Assembly (NCBI GenBank): GCA_021785155.1
Contig: JAJYGE010000256.1
Location: 1-8,510 of the forward strand
Direction: 5' to 3'
Source: Planctomycetota bacterium
Lineage (GTDB): Bacteria > Planctomycetota > Phycisphaerae > WQYP01
DNA: 8,510 nt
Shown: in pieces, positions 1 through 7,073 of the stretch
Layout: every line of letters begins with the position of its first letter
Numbering within the stretch: position 1 is the stretch's first letter
Position numbers and translations under genes: made by a program
The notes under the pieces: model-generated
Seen by the model: the letters and a program-made list of their open reading frames with translations, nothing else
Database searches by the model: none
Told to the model about the DNA's origin: nothing

Positions 1-1
1 G

Positions 2-163
2 TCCGAGGCCAAGCTGAAACGCCTGGTCGACCAGGTGCGCGCCCCAGTCGTGCAGAATGGTCCCGGCCGCCGCGGCGCTGCCGCGCCAGCTCCGCGGCGT
101 CGCGGACCGGCAGACAGCGCTCTCGAACAGGATCGGCTTCCCGATCAGGCCGTCAGCGACCGG
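2..163 (-). other. Internal fragment of a Gfo/Idh/MocA-type oxidoreductase, fused in frame to the TpsA frame
   Basis: Bases 1-163 are far more GC-rich than the sequence that follows, with G or C at almost every third codon position when read in the tpsA frame. The translation begins VADGLIGKPILFES, continues through SWRGS, and contains GTILHDWGAHLVDQAF. This is the pattern of the C-terminal substrate domain of Gfo/Idh/MocA dehydrogenases: a 'G-xIGxP-xxxES' strand, then 'WR...GGxLxDWGxHxxDqaL', in which the His is the usual catalytic residue. These are cytoplasmic NAD(P)-dependent enzymes acting on sugars, inositols or related compounds. The N-terminal Rossmann half is absent, replaced by TpsA passenger sequence, and the rest lies outside the window. 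No biological reason for such a fusion is apparent. A contig chimera or a recombination junction is more likely than a true fusion. Family call from memory of motifs; substrate cannot be stated. Confidence 0.6.
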
Positions 164-3100
164 AAAAAGACCCCCAGTGGTAGCGGGCGATGGGCCATTT
201 AGCAAAATGTTGCCACCACTTGTTGCGGTAGCTGAAAACCCGGAATAGCTAGCGGTTCCCAATGTCTGCCCGCCATAAGCAAAGATGGCTTCGACCGGGA
301 CGATATCTCCGTATGTTACGCCATCAAGGGTGGTGGTGCCGCCATCAACGGTAATTGCGTTGTTGGCCGCACCAGCGATGGTTGCCGGAGCACCGGACGT
401 AAGCGATAACGGATCCCCCGACGAGTTCTGTCCGTTGTTGTAATAGGCACCGTACAGATAGGCCTCAAGGTCGATATCGCCGGTGGGCGAGTTCAAAATT
501 ACAGCGCCGGTGTGAATTGGATTGTTTGTCCCATAAGTCACGACGTTGGCGTCAACAATGGCTCCCTCCAGAAACATGTTGCCAGCGGTGGTGCCTAGGA
601 ATACGCCTCCAACAAAGTTAAAATCAAAAATCGAATTATTGAGCGCCTGTGCAGGGCCATCACCAAATTGTAGTTGTCCCAATTCCGTGCCGGAACTGGT
701 TGAGAATTGGCTATTATTATAAGATGGTAGCGTCTGGCTGACATTGGGGATAAATTCCTGGAGAGCCAAGCCGGTGCCCGCTATGCTGGTCCATGTTTGC
801 AAGGGTGTGATCTGGCTAACGGGATAATTATAACTAATGCTACCAGCGGTGGTTGTCACAATCAGGTTATCAACCCCCGCCGCCGCGGCGTCCAAGCGAC
901 CATCAAATATAATAGCGCCTGTTGCGGATGAACCGGTATCGGAAAGCGTTACTGTCGTGGTTGGAGCAGCCACGCTTTCATTACCTCCCGCGTAAATGTG
1001 GCCGACAATAAAGGGAATGGATTGATCACCCGAAGGGGCTGTCTCACCCGGAGGTTGCTCCGCATTCTCGTAATCTTGGCCGCCGCCGTCAGAGATAACG
1101 GAGGGCTGAATGACATTAGATCCGGTTCCGTAGGTTTCAAAATAGGTATTAAATGCATTAAATACTGATGCCCCGGCAACACCAGCGGCGGCTCCGCCAC
1201 CGACGAATGAACCCGATCCACTGGGGGTGGATTGAAAAGTGACCGTGGGATCAAGCTTTACGGATAAACCACCTCCCGATAGAGCCCCGCCAGCCCCGCC
1301 GCCCCCACCGTTAATTGTCCAAGTCACGCTGATGGGTGTTCCCGGTGGCCCCACGGTGGGTGGACTTACTGCGATATTGACGTTGCCGCCAGTACCCAGA
1401 CCCGCCACAACAGGGCCAATCTGGGCGGTGTTGATAATGTTCGTGCCTTGAAATACAAGGAATCCATCTCCGTATGGATATGTACTACCGCGCGTAGAAA
1501 CCCACGTGTTGGGGGCGGGGTTTTGGGTGGTGATCGGTTGATATAAGTAACCGGCGTCGCCCGCACCTGGCCATACGCGAATGGACCCACCACCATTTCC
1601 CTCAGCGTTGAAAGTAACGTTCTGAAGAGTAATTTCCCCACGGTACCCACCATCGGGTACCTCCGTTGCGATGCCAATTGCTCCCGCACCTCCAGCGGCA
1701 CCTCCGAGTGTGCCAGCGGTGCCATTGGAAGTCATCGTTGTTCCGGATATCTGTATATTACCCGAACCGATCTCTATGATTCCGATGCCGCCGCCGCCCG
1801 AACCGGGAGCATAGCCCGCAGTGCTTAGCGTGACTGCACCAATGAAGATCCCTGGAGATGTGGCGGAACCTTGGTCTGCGGAATCCAACAGGAGGCTGCC
1901 ACCCCCGGTAGCAATACCGCCAAGACCTGGCGTGCTTGGGATACCACTGCCAATAATTTGCAGCGGTCCGCCCTGGCCGCTGTTGATTGACACCGATCCA
2001 CCACCGAGGGTACCGCTGGTATTAATCGCCCAAGTCGCGGTGGAATCAATTTCGACAAAACCACCATTGGTATTCGCCGATACATTTCCGCCATCTCCAG
2101 CGGAGGAAAAAGTGCTGATTGAACCAGCCCCTGGCGTGGTGCCCGTTCCTCCGATATAAATAACACCCGCAGCATTCAGATTCACGTTCATGATGCCCGG
2201 TCCGCCGGCGCTGATAGTACCTTCTATGTCAATGTTGTTGTTGGCGGAAAGCGTTAATGTCACATTTGATCCAGCCGGAATGACCGGATCTATTGTGACG
2301 CCTGACATCAGGATAATATCGCCTTTGTCAGTTCCAATTGTCGGCCCGGTTCCCGGTGAGGTACTTACAATCACGTTATCGCCGGCACTTAAGGCGTCGC
2401 TAATTGCGGTGGCCGCGACCGTTGCCGGTGTGGGAGTTGCGGCGGTGGGTGAAAACTCAGTAGTACCGGCAGCCGTGGCTGTGCCAATGTTGCCTGACGT
2501 CGATCCGGTGACTTGAATATCCACCGGATCCAGCAGCCACTGGCCCGATGCGCCGCCGGCCGCTCCGGCGGTCAGAATCGTCGCCGTTGGTGAAACCGTC
2601 AGTGTGGCACCGGAGGTGTCCACCAGGCCGCCCGCGCCTGAACCGGTCGCTTGAGCTTCCAGCAGGGCGTCCGCCCCAATGTAATCATAATTACTGGCAT
2701 CGCTATAGCCCGTGGCGGAACTGGAATCCGCTTTGACACCAATGAGAATTTTGCCACCGCCGTTGGTGCCGGTGGCCGAGATCGTGGTTTTTACATCCGT
2801 GTACGCACCATCAGGGGTCTGATTCACACCCACGCCGATATTGCCGCTGTTAATTTTAATCGTGCCGCCGGTGCCATTGGCACCCTGATTGGATGCATCA
2901 AGTTTACCGGAGACCAGAACCGTGGAATTGGACCCGCCATGCAATGTTATATTTCCGGCGGTAACAGTGCCGGTATTGTGAATAGCCAATGAAAACATAT
3001 CACCGGCTGACATATTGACCTGTCCGCTGTTGGCGTCAATCGTGCCGGTATTGCTGACCGCCGCATGGGGACTGCTGGAGGCGGCGGTACCGGCATCGGA

Positions 3101-3757
3101 CACCTTGACGAACATGTTGCCGTCCATCTGACCGATCAGCACATCATGACCGGCGGCCATGACCACGGTTCCCCTGGGGGCAATAATTTCACCGGAATTG
3201 GCGACCATCTGCCCGACAAAATTTACCGCGGAGGCATGAATATTACCCGCGTTAAGCACGGAGCCGGATACATCGGTAAAATGATTCACGCCCTGTAAAA
3301 AATCGGCATTGCTCATACTGCCCGCAGCGGCAAATATCTGTCCAACATTAATCACCGACCCCGCGCCGAACATCACGCCGGCGGGATTGACCATATAAAC
3401 AATTCCGTTGGCAAAGAGATTTCCGTCAATGGCCGTGGGTGATGCGCCGCTTATGCGGTTGAGCACCGTGGCGGTACTATCGGGTTGAATAAACCGCACG
3501 GTATCACCGGTGGGAATATCAAATTTGGAATAGTCAATAATGGTCTGATTGGCGGCGGTAATGGTGGTGGTGTTGCCGGAGGTGGAAAAGCCGGCGGCAC
3601 CGTGTTCCACCTGTGTAACGACGATGGGAGCGGCCGCCCGGACGGTAGCACTGACGGCCACGGAGGCAGCCAGAGTCACGCCCAGTGAAAGCGCTGTTTT
3701 GCGGGATAACTTCCGGGAGTTCATACGTTTATGAGTTACCAACGTGTTTGCCGCCAT
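2..3757 (-). CDS. Two-partner secretion exoprotein (TpsA), filamentous-haemagglutinin-like; partial, runs off the left edge
   Basis: The reading frame starts at ATG 3757 and stays open to base 2 (1252 codons). About 1198 codons, down to roughly base 164, read as TpsA. The start is supported by AAGGAG eight bases upstream. Residues 1-43 form a long export signal: a basic stretch (KRMNSRKLSRK), a hydrophobic core, then an Ala-rich cleavage region near 40-43. Residues about 45-300 are the TPS/haemagglutinin activity domain, with the family hallmarks NRISG at 100-104, INGxL-like DGNLFANG at 111-118 and NPAGVMFGAG at 124-133. A WLLDP motif, recurrent in this family, begins at W407. The rest is low-complexity Gly/Thr/Ser/Asn/Ala sequence typical of a right-handed beta-helix, and I saw no cysteine codon before the junction. 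By family knowledge, the N-terminal domain is recognised by TpsB POTRA domains and the passenger is exported to the cell surface. Partner tpsB lies 73 bp upstream. Ligand and function (adhesin, other) are unknown. The last 54 codons look like an unrelated protein. Confidence 0.88.
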   Translation of the reverse strand, partial: MAANTLVTHKRMNSRKLSRKTALSLGVTLAASVAVSATVRAAAPIVVTQVEHGAAGFSTSGNTTTITAANQTIIDYSKFDIPTGDTVRFIQPDSTATVLNRISGASPTAIDGNLFANGIVYMVNPAGVMFGAGSVINVGQIFAAAGSMSNADFLQGVNHFTDVSGSVLNAGNIHASAVNFVGQMVANSGEIIAPRGTVVMAAGHDVLIGQMDGNMFVKVSDAGTAASSSPHAAVSNTGTIDANSGQVNMSAGDMFSLAIHNTGTVTAGNITLHGGSNSTVLVSGKLDASNQGANGTGGTIKINSGNIGVGVNQTPDGAYTDVKTTISATGTNGGGKILIGVKADSSSATGYSDASNYDYIGADALLEAQATGSGAGGLVDTSGATLTVSPTATILTAGAAGGASGQWLLDPVDIQVTGSTSGNIGTATAAGTTEFSPTAATPTPATVAATAISDALSAGDNVIVSTSPGTGPTIGTDKGDIILMSGVTIDPVIPAGSNVTLTLSANNNIDIEGTISAGGPGIMNVNLNAAGVIYIGGTGTTPGAGSISTFSSAGDGGNVSANTNGGFVEIDSTATWAINTSGTLGGGSVSINSGQGGPLQIIGSGIPSTPGLGGIATGGGSLLLDSADQGSATSPGIFIGAVTLSTAGYAPGSGGGGIGIIEIGSGNIQISGTTMTSNGTAGTLGGAAGGAGAIGIATEVPDGGYRGEITLQNVTFNAEGNGGGSIRVWPGAGDAGYLYQPITTQNPAPNTWVSTRGSTYPYGDGFLVFQGTNIINTAQIGPVVAGLGTGGNVNIAVSPPTVGPPGTPISVTWTINGGGGGAGGALSGGGLSVKLDPTVTFQSTPSGSGSFVGGGAAAGVAGASVFNAFNTYFETYGTGSNVIQPSVISDGGGQDYENAEQPPGETAPSGDQSIPFIVGHIYAGGNESVAAPTTTVTLSDTGSSATGAIIFDGRLDAAAAGVDNLIVTTTAGSISYNYPVSQITPLQTWTSIAGTGLALQEFIPNVSQTLPSYNNSQFSTSSGTELGQLQFGDGPAQALNNSIFDFNFVGGVFLGTTAGNMFLEGAIVDANVVTYGTNNPIHTGAVILNSPTGDIDLEAYLYGAYYNNGQNSSGDPLSLTSGAPATIAGAANNAITVDGGTTTLDGVTYGDIVPVEAIFAYGGQTLGTASYSGFSATATSGGNILLNGPSPATTGGLFPVADGLIGKPILFESAVCRSATPRSWRGSAAAAGTILHDWGAHLVDQAFQLGLG

Positions 3758-3765
3758 GATGAAAT

Positions 3766-3771
3766 CTCCTT
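3766..3771 (-). promoter_or_regulatory. Ribosome binding site of tpsA
   Basis: The minus strand reads AAGGAG with eight bases before the ATG at 3757. It is the strongest Shine-Dalgarno in the window and selects this ATG over the in-frame ATG at codon 12, in front of which I saw no comparable site. Confidence 0.75.
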
Positions 3772-3781
3772 ATCGAACTTG

Positions 3782-3804
3782 GCCGCCATTAAAGAAAATG
3801 CGGC
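3782..3804 (-). other. Intercistronic stem-loop between tpsB and tpsA
   Basis: On the minus-strand transcript, GCCGC plus ATT pairs with AAT plus GCGGC around a six-base loop, with one bulged G. It falls within the 73-bp tpsB-tpsA gap, just upstream of the tpsA ribosome binding site. No U-run follows it, so it is not an intrinsic terminator. It could stabilise or process the mRNA, or tune the ratio of transporter to exoprotein. That role is inferred from position only. Confidence 0.35.
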
Positions 3805-3830
3805 GTAATAAAAGTCGTAGCATCTAAAAC

Positions 3831-5858
3831 TTAGTAGCTCACGGTAAATACAAAATTAACCTGGCTGGATCCCGGAGAAACGTCCGTACCTCCCGGACTG
3901 GTACTGCTGGCGTTCAGGCGTGTAAGTGCCACGCCCCAATCCACCATCAAACTGATGTTGTGTTTAATATCCAATTCCACACCAAGGCCAGTACCTACAA
4001 GTGTGGAATTGGTTTCATAGCTTTGCTGGTTGGAGTTTACAACCTGTCCGACATCCAGAAAAGCCTTGCCAATGAGGTCCCAATCCGTCGGGCCATAAGG
4101 CTGCTGTGGCACCCAGCGGAACGGATGGCCAAACATACTGCCGGCATTGCGATCCACCGGGAACAAATGCGGAATATGCAGCCGATATTCAATACTGCCA
4201 ATGCCCACGGAATCGCCCGCTGTAACATATTCAGGATAGCCGCGTACGGTATACAAACCACCGGCGGTCATTTCATCTTCCGCCGGCAGGCGGTTATTAA
4301 ACGCCTCCTGCCCGGAGATGGAGATTTTTATCTGGTTGGCCAAAGTGCTTGTGCCGGCCTGATAGCCGCTGGGATCCAGCAAGGGTTCAAGATAGAACTC
4401 ACAAACGGAATCACCCTGAAGAATGACCCAGTTTTTGTTCACATCCAGTCGCCCCAGTTGCTGCAGCGAGGCATTGGACGATGTGGTAAAGCCCCCCAAA
4501 ACAGTAGCATCCGCCCATGACTGCACGGTGGGCGTGTAATGATCCAGATGGATCCCGACATACGGGATCACGAAATCTCCTGAACCGGTCTGCTGAATGA
4601 GCGTATTATCAACAAATATATGTTGATATTTTAAGCCACCGATAAGATCAATAAACAGCCGGTTGTGCTGAAACACGTTTAAGATGCCCTCGCCACCGGC
4701 GGTGGATTCATCACCGTTAAAAAAAGCGTTGCCGAAACCGACATCCGATGCGCTGAAATCATCATAGCCGCCATAAACGCGCAGCCGCAGGCGATTGTTC
4801 CGCGTCAGGGGGATGTTGTAGGAGCCGTTGATGGAATTTTGTTTGGTAAAACCCGCTGTACTGTATTGTAAATTGAAAATATCATTAAAGCCCAGGAGTT
4901 GATTATCCACCAGGCCATATTCTTCGCGCCAGGGATTCGTCTGTTGCGTACCGGTGTTGGACAATTGGAAATAAACATGCCAGGGTCTGGATTCATGCAC
5001 CAGATAATCCAGATCCACAGCATCGGGTACAGTGGAATTTTTATCCGGGGATACCGCCACGGCCACCTGTGTGCCGGGCTGCCGGTTGATCTGATCTATA
5101 TAAGCATTAAGCACTTTTGGATTCAGCAGATCTGTTGAACCGGGCTTGTTGGCGCTGGCCGGCTGAATCGGCGAATTGGCCGCGATAGAGGACGCCATGG
5201 GATTGTTGATCCTGTTTTTCTGTCCACTGAAGCGTCCGCCGGATGCGACCGTGCGCAACGCTGTGACCACTGCGGTATAAATTTCCAGATGCAGTGCGGT
5301 ATCACCCTTGGGACGGAGGTCCTTGCCATCGGCGATGTCATGATCATAGACGCTCACATACACACCCACCTGCCCGTGGGCGTTCAAGAACGCCACAATC
5401 TGTCGGGCCAGAGATCGAATGGCCGTGGCATGAAAATTCTGCACCGTTCCCCGCGCCAATAACCCCAATTGGGCATGGACAATCTGAACATCGGATCGCA
5501 ATACCCGCTGCCCTCCCGCCCCAGTGCTGTAGGCGGTAACATAGCCGGATGACTTTAACCCAAGCACCACATTCATGGCTGCGATTTTGCTTATGGGAAT
5601 TTGCCCCTTGGCCCGATGAGCGTAACGGATTACCAAAGGCGAAACCGGATAGGCTGGGCCATCATTGAACACCTGGGCCGGAACCACCGCCTTCGCTGTA
5701 ACTTGCGGCGGAACGGGTGTGGGCGGTATGGCAGCCTCAACCGCCGCCCCGCCAACCGCCGCGGATAAAACGGCGATAACACAACTCTGTATCAGCCGCT
5801 TTCGCCGACTGCCACGAGCATAAGTTGATACGTCACTGTGGCGAACGAAACTGATCAT
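3831..5858 (-). CDS. Two-partner secretion outer-membrane transporter (TpsB, ShlB/FhaC/HecB family)
   Basis: This 675-residue protein is the pore-forming partner that moves TpsA from the periplasm across the outer membrane. The start ATG at 5858 has GAGGA nine bases upstream. Residues 18-43 are a signal peptide (RRKRLIQ, hydrophobic core, Ala-rich end), followed by a Pro-rich linker at 44-62 (PPTPVPP). POTRA-like sequence spans roughly 70-290. The clearer repeat ends with INRQPGTQVAVAV and DLDYLVHESRP, the usual POTRA-to-barrel transition, and FQLSNTG then opens the barrel. The barrel contains GLVDNQLLGFND (315-326) and the family's signature VRGY at 538-541 inside GGLYTVRGYPE. The chain ends FVFTVSY, an outer-membrane barrel-type aromatic C-terminus. 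It is somewhat longer than common FhaC/ShlB proteins (about 550-590 residues). The excess lies in the N-terminal region and in a polar spacer at 208-243. Gene order tpsB-tpsA and the 73-bp gap point to one operon. Confidence 0.92.
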   Translation of the reverse strand: MISFVRHSDVSTYARGSRRKRLIQSCVIAVLSAAVGGAAVEAAIPPTPVPPQVTAKAVVPAQVFNDGPAYPVSPLVIRYAHRAKGQIPISKIAAMNVVLGLKSSGYVTAYSTGAGGQRVLRSDVQIVHAQLGLLARGTVQNFHATAIRSLARQIVAFLNAHGQVGVYVSVYDHDIADGKDLRPKGDTALHLEIYTAVVTALRTVASGGRFSGQKNRINNPMASSIAANSPIQPASANKPGSTDLLNPKVLNAYIDQINRQPGTQVAVAVSPDKNSTVPDAVDLDYLVHESRPWHVYFQLSNTGTQQTNPWREEYGLVDNQLLGFNDIFNLQYSTAGFTKQNSINGSYNIPLTRNNRLRLRVYGGYDDFSASDVGFGNAFFNGDESTAGGEGILNVFQHNRLFIDLIGGLKYQHIFVDNTLIQQTGSGDFVIPYVGIHLDHYTPTVQSWADATVLGGFTTSSNASLQQLGRLDVNKNWVILQGDSVCEFYLEPLLDPSGYQAGTSTLANQIKISISGQEAFNNRLPAEDEMTAGGLYTVRGYPEYVTAGDSVGIGSIEYRLHIPHLFPVDRNAGSMFGHPFRWVPQQPYGPTDWDLIGKAFLDVGQVVNSNQQSYETNSTLVGTGLGVELDIKHNISLMVDWGVALTRLNASSTSPGGTDVSPGSSQVNFVFTVSY

Positions 5859-5965
5859 AGCGCACGTTCCTCATATTCCGACGAACAAAATTTCCGATCT
5901 CTATCTCATCCCAATTTCTTAAGTTTGATTTTTTCCGTGATTATGACGATGACAAGGCGCACTTG

Positions 5966-5979
5966 GGAAACACGTTTCC
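5966..5979. repeat. Short inverted repeat GGAAAC-AC-GTTTCC
   Basis: Six-base arms separated by two bases, about 110 bp upstream of the tpsB start and inside the probable leader downstream of the promoter. It has the size of a small operator, but there is no other support, and a 6+6 repeat can occur by chance. Confidence 0.25.
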
Positions 5980-6077
5980 GTCAACCCAGACAAATTGCAT
6001 TGGAATATAGGGCAAAGCCTGTCCAATTGCGCTTAGATATCGTCTTCACAAATCGATTCCTATCAAACTCGGATGGG

Positions 6078-6106
6078 AGTATAAGCCTGTCTTATTTTTT
6101 TTGCAA
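6078..6106 (-). promoter_or_regulatory. Candidate sigma70-type promoter for tpsB-tpsA
   Basis: The minus strand reads TTGCAA (6101-6106), a 17-base spacer rich in A at its upstream end, and TATACT (6078-6083). Four of six -35 and five of six -10 positions match the consensus with ideal spacing. It points at tpsB, about 220 bp away, and no gene lies between. Transcription would start near 6070. Confidence 0.55.
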
Positions 6107-6298
6107 TGCTTTCTGCCAGATCAATGACCAGCCAGACGTAGGGCGTTAAATTTTTTGTTTATAAAGCGTGTCCCGGAGTTGCCCGAACCAGCACCGCTTT
6201 TACTACTGGGCATTTCCGCATTGGCCATGGGCTTTCGCAAACGACGGCCAGCGGATATAAACGTCTGACATTTGACCAGAAGCGCGGCACCTGCTTAC

Positions 6299-6331
6299 AA
6301 AAAAAGACCTCCGGGCGTCGCCCGGAGGTCT
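6299..6331 (-). terminator. Intrinsic terminator of the small secreted-protein gene
   Basis: On the minus strand, AGACCTCCGGGC and GCCCGGAGGTCT form a perfect 12-bp GC-rich stem around a three-base loop, immediately followed by a run of seven T. It begins about 36 bases past the TGA at 6367-6369. No T-run follows on the plus strand, so it works in one direction. It insulates tpsBA from transcription of the small gene. Confidence 0.93.
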
Positions 6332-6366
6332 GATTATCGATTATCATTGATATCGAAGCACTGGCT

Positions 6367-6753
6367 TCACATCGCCGATTTTCCTACAATCGTTTTCCAA
6401 TGGCCATGAATATCAACCTTAATCTTAGAGGGAATCAGGACATGATCCTTGAAATTGGCTTTACCCATGACCTCAATTTTCAAGCCGACATAAGGTGCCA
6501 ACGGCCTTGAATTTGTCGCCAGGACCCATGCGTGCCCCTTCACGAGAATGCCGGCGGGGATACCGGAATCCAGACACTTCATGCCGCATGTTTTGCCATG
6601 GGCACGCCCAACGGCTCCAAGGGCAGAATAACACTTCATATCAAGAAGCTGCCCTTTCACCGTCACAGGTTTAAGCGCCCCGGCAAATGCGCTGACTGAC
6701 ATGGCGCTGACCGCCAGAAACCCTACCAGAGTGGAAACAATTTTGCGATTCAT
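6367..6753 (-). CDS. Small secreted protein with Cys/His motif, function unknown (128 aa)
   Basis: The ATG at 6753 is chosen because GGAG lies seven bases upstream and translation from it begins with a textbook signal peptide: MNRK, hydrophobic core to about residue 20, and SAFA before a likely cut after A24. A longer frame to 6804 would put extra residues ahead of this signal. The mature chain of about 104 residues holds DMKCYS (C41), then HGKTCGMKC (H52, C56, C60), then GIPAGIL, followed by a beta-rich, lysine-rich half (VKGHAWVLA, LKIEVMGKA, VLIPSKIKVDIHG). The pattern C-x(10)-H-x(3)-C-x(3)-C-x(3)-GIP resembles uncharacterised exported proteins I recall from environmental bacteria. The Cys/His set could bind a metal or cofactor, or form disulfides; none is shown. 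It is monocistronic, with its own terminator and no clear link to tpsBA. Confidence 0.8.
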   Translation of the reverse strand: MNRKIVSTLVGFLAVSAMSVSAFAGALKPVTVKGQLLDMKCYSALGAVGRAHGKTCGMKCLDSGIPAGILVKGHAWVLATNSRPLAPYVGLKIEVMGKANFKDHVLIPSKIKVDIHGHWKTIVGKSAM

Positions 6754-6971
6754 AACGCAACTCCATAAAAGAGACTGCTGTTTTGGCCAGCCGGTGACCA
6801 CCACCGACCCGACCGCAACAATTTACCAAACATAAAAACCGGCCCGGCCCGATTTCTCGGAGTGCACCTTACCAAGCCGTCGTAATATACGCATATTATC
6901 GCGCAGTGGATGAAAAACATATTGGCCACGCGGCGAGATGGCATCCGGGGGTGCGCGACACTTTACGCGGG
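6754..6971. other. Intergenic region between the small secreted-protein gene and the insertion sequence
   Basis: This stretch of about 218 bp should contain the promoter of the small gene. I find an AT-rich near-palindrome at 6883-6898 (TAATAT-ACGC-ATATTA) that offers TATTAT/GATAAT-like -10 elements, but no convincing -35 at the right distance. Open minus-strand frames here show no recognisable domain. Confidence 0.35.
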
Positions 6972-6974
6972 TTA
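6972..6974. repeat. Left copy of TTA target-site duplication
   Basis: TTA directly abuts the left inverted repeat and is repeated right after the right inverted repeat at 8309-8311. A three-base duplication fits the short duplications reported for this IS family. Confidence 0.65.
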
Positions 6975-7003
6975 GGAACGGGGCCGAAATAACTTCCCGA
7001 TTT
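6975..7003 (+). repeat. Left terminal inverted repeat of the IS
   Basis: It begins GGAACGGGGCCGAAATAACT and ends CCCGATTT. It equals the reverse complement of 8280-8308 except for one G/C difference at the ninth base. Confidence 0.93.
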
Positions 7004-7061
7004 GGCAATGGTCTATTATGATAAGGACTCACGGACAGGATGTCCGCTGTGTTTTTCGAAC

Positions 7062-7067
7062 AGGGGG
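7062..7067 (+). promoter_or_regulatory. Ribosome binding site of the transposase gene
   Basis: AGGGGG lies six bases before ATG 7074. It favours that start over TTG 7002, which lies inside the left inverted repeat, and over ATG 7008. Confidence 0.5.
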
Positions 7068-7073
7068 TCAGCC

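Larger units (their letters stand above)
5859..6298. other. Non-coding leader/intergenic region upstream of tpsB (440 bp)
   Basis: I see no convincing gene here. Short frames exist on both strands (for example plus 5838-6149 and minus 6159-6347), but they lack family resemblance, ribosome binding sites and codon bias. The region carries a sigma70-type promoter facing tpsB at 6078-6106, a GGAAAC-AC-GTTTCC inverted repeat at 5966-5979, and an octamer AAGCCTGT that occurs twice (near 6015 and 6083). The transcript leader would be about 210 bases, long enough to hold regulatory RNA structure, but I recognise no riboswitch. Confidence 0.5.

Noticed and set aside
949..2516. Several open frames of 100-120 codons on both strands (for example plus 1821-2159 and minus 1825-2175)
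   Set aside because: They lie inside the tpsA frame, which is continuous from 3757 to the left edge and has domain support. The others are Pro/Leu-rich translations of its repetitive DNA with no motifs.
164..3757. Repeated GGTGGC/GCCGGC-type motifs as a CRISPR array or tandem repeat
   Set aside because: The repeats are short, irregular and in phase with Gly/Thr/Ala codons of the beta-helix; there is no fixed repeat and spacer length.
3960..4520. Plus-strand open frame of 186 codons
   Set aside because: Antisense to the tpsB barrel, with no ribosome binding site and no recognisable domain. The minus frame has the VRGY motif and the expected barrel pattern.
5838..6149. Plus-strand frame of 103 codons in the tpsB leader
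   Set aside because: Overlaps the tpsB start and the promoter, has mixed composition, no ribosome binding site and no family features.
6159..6347. Minus-strand frame of 62 codons between the small gene and tpsB
   Set aside because: It begins upstream of and runs through the strong terminator stem at 6305-6331, and nothing in the peptide suggests a protein family.
7002..7073. TTG 7002 or ATG 7008 as transposase start
   Set aside because: TTG 7002 falls within the inverted repeat, neither has a ribosome binding site, and the extra N-terminal residues do not resemble the family. ATG 7074 has AGGGGG at proper spacing.
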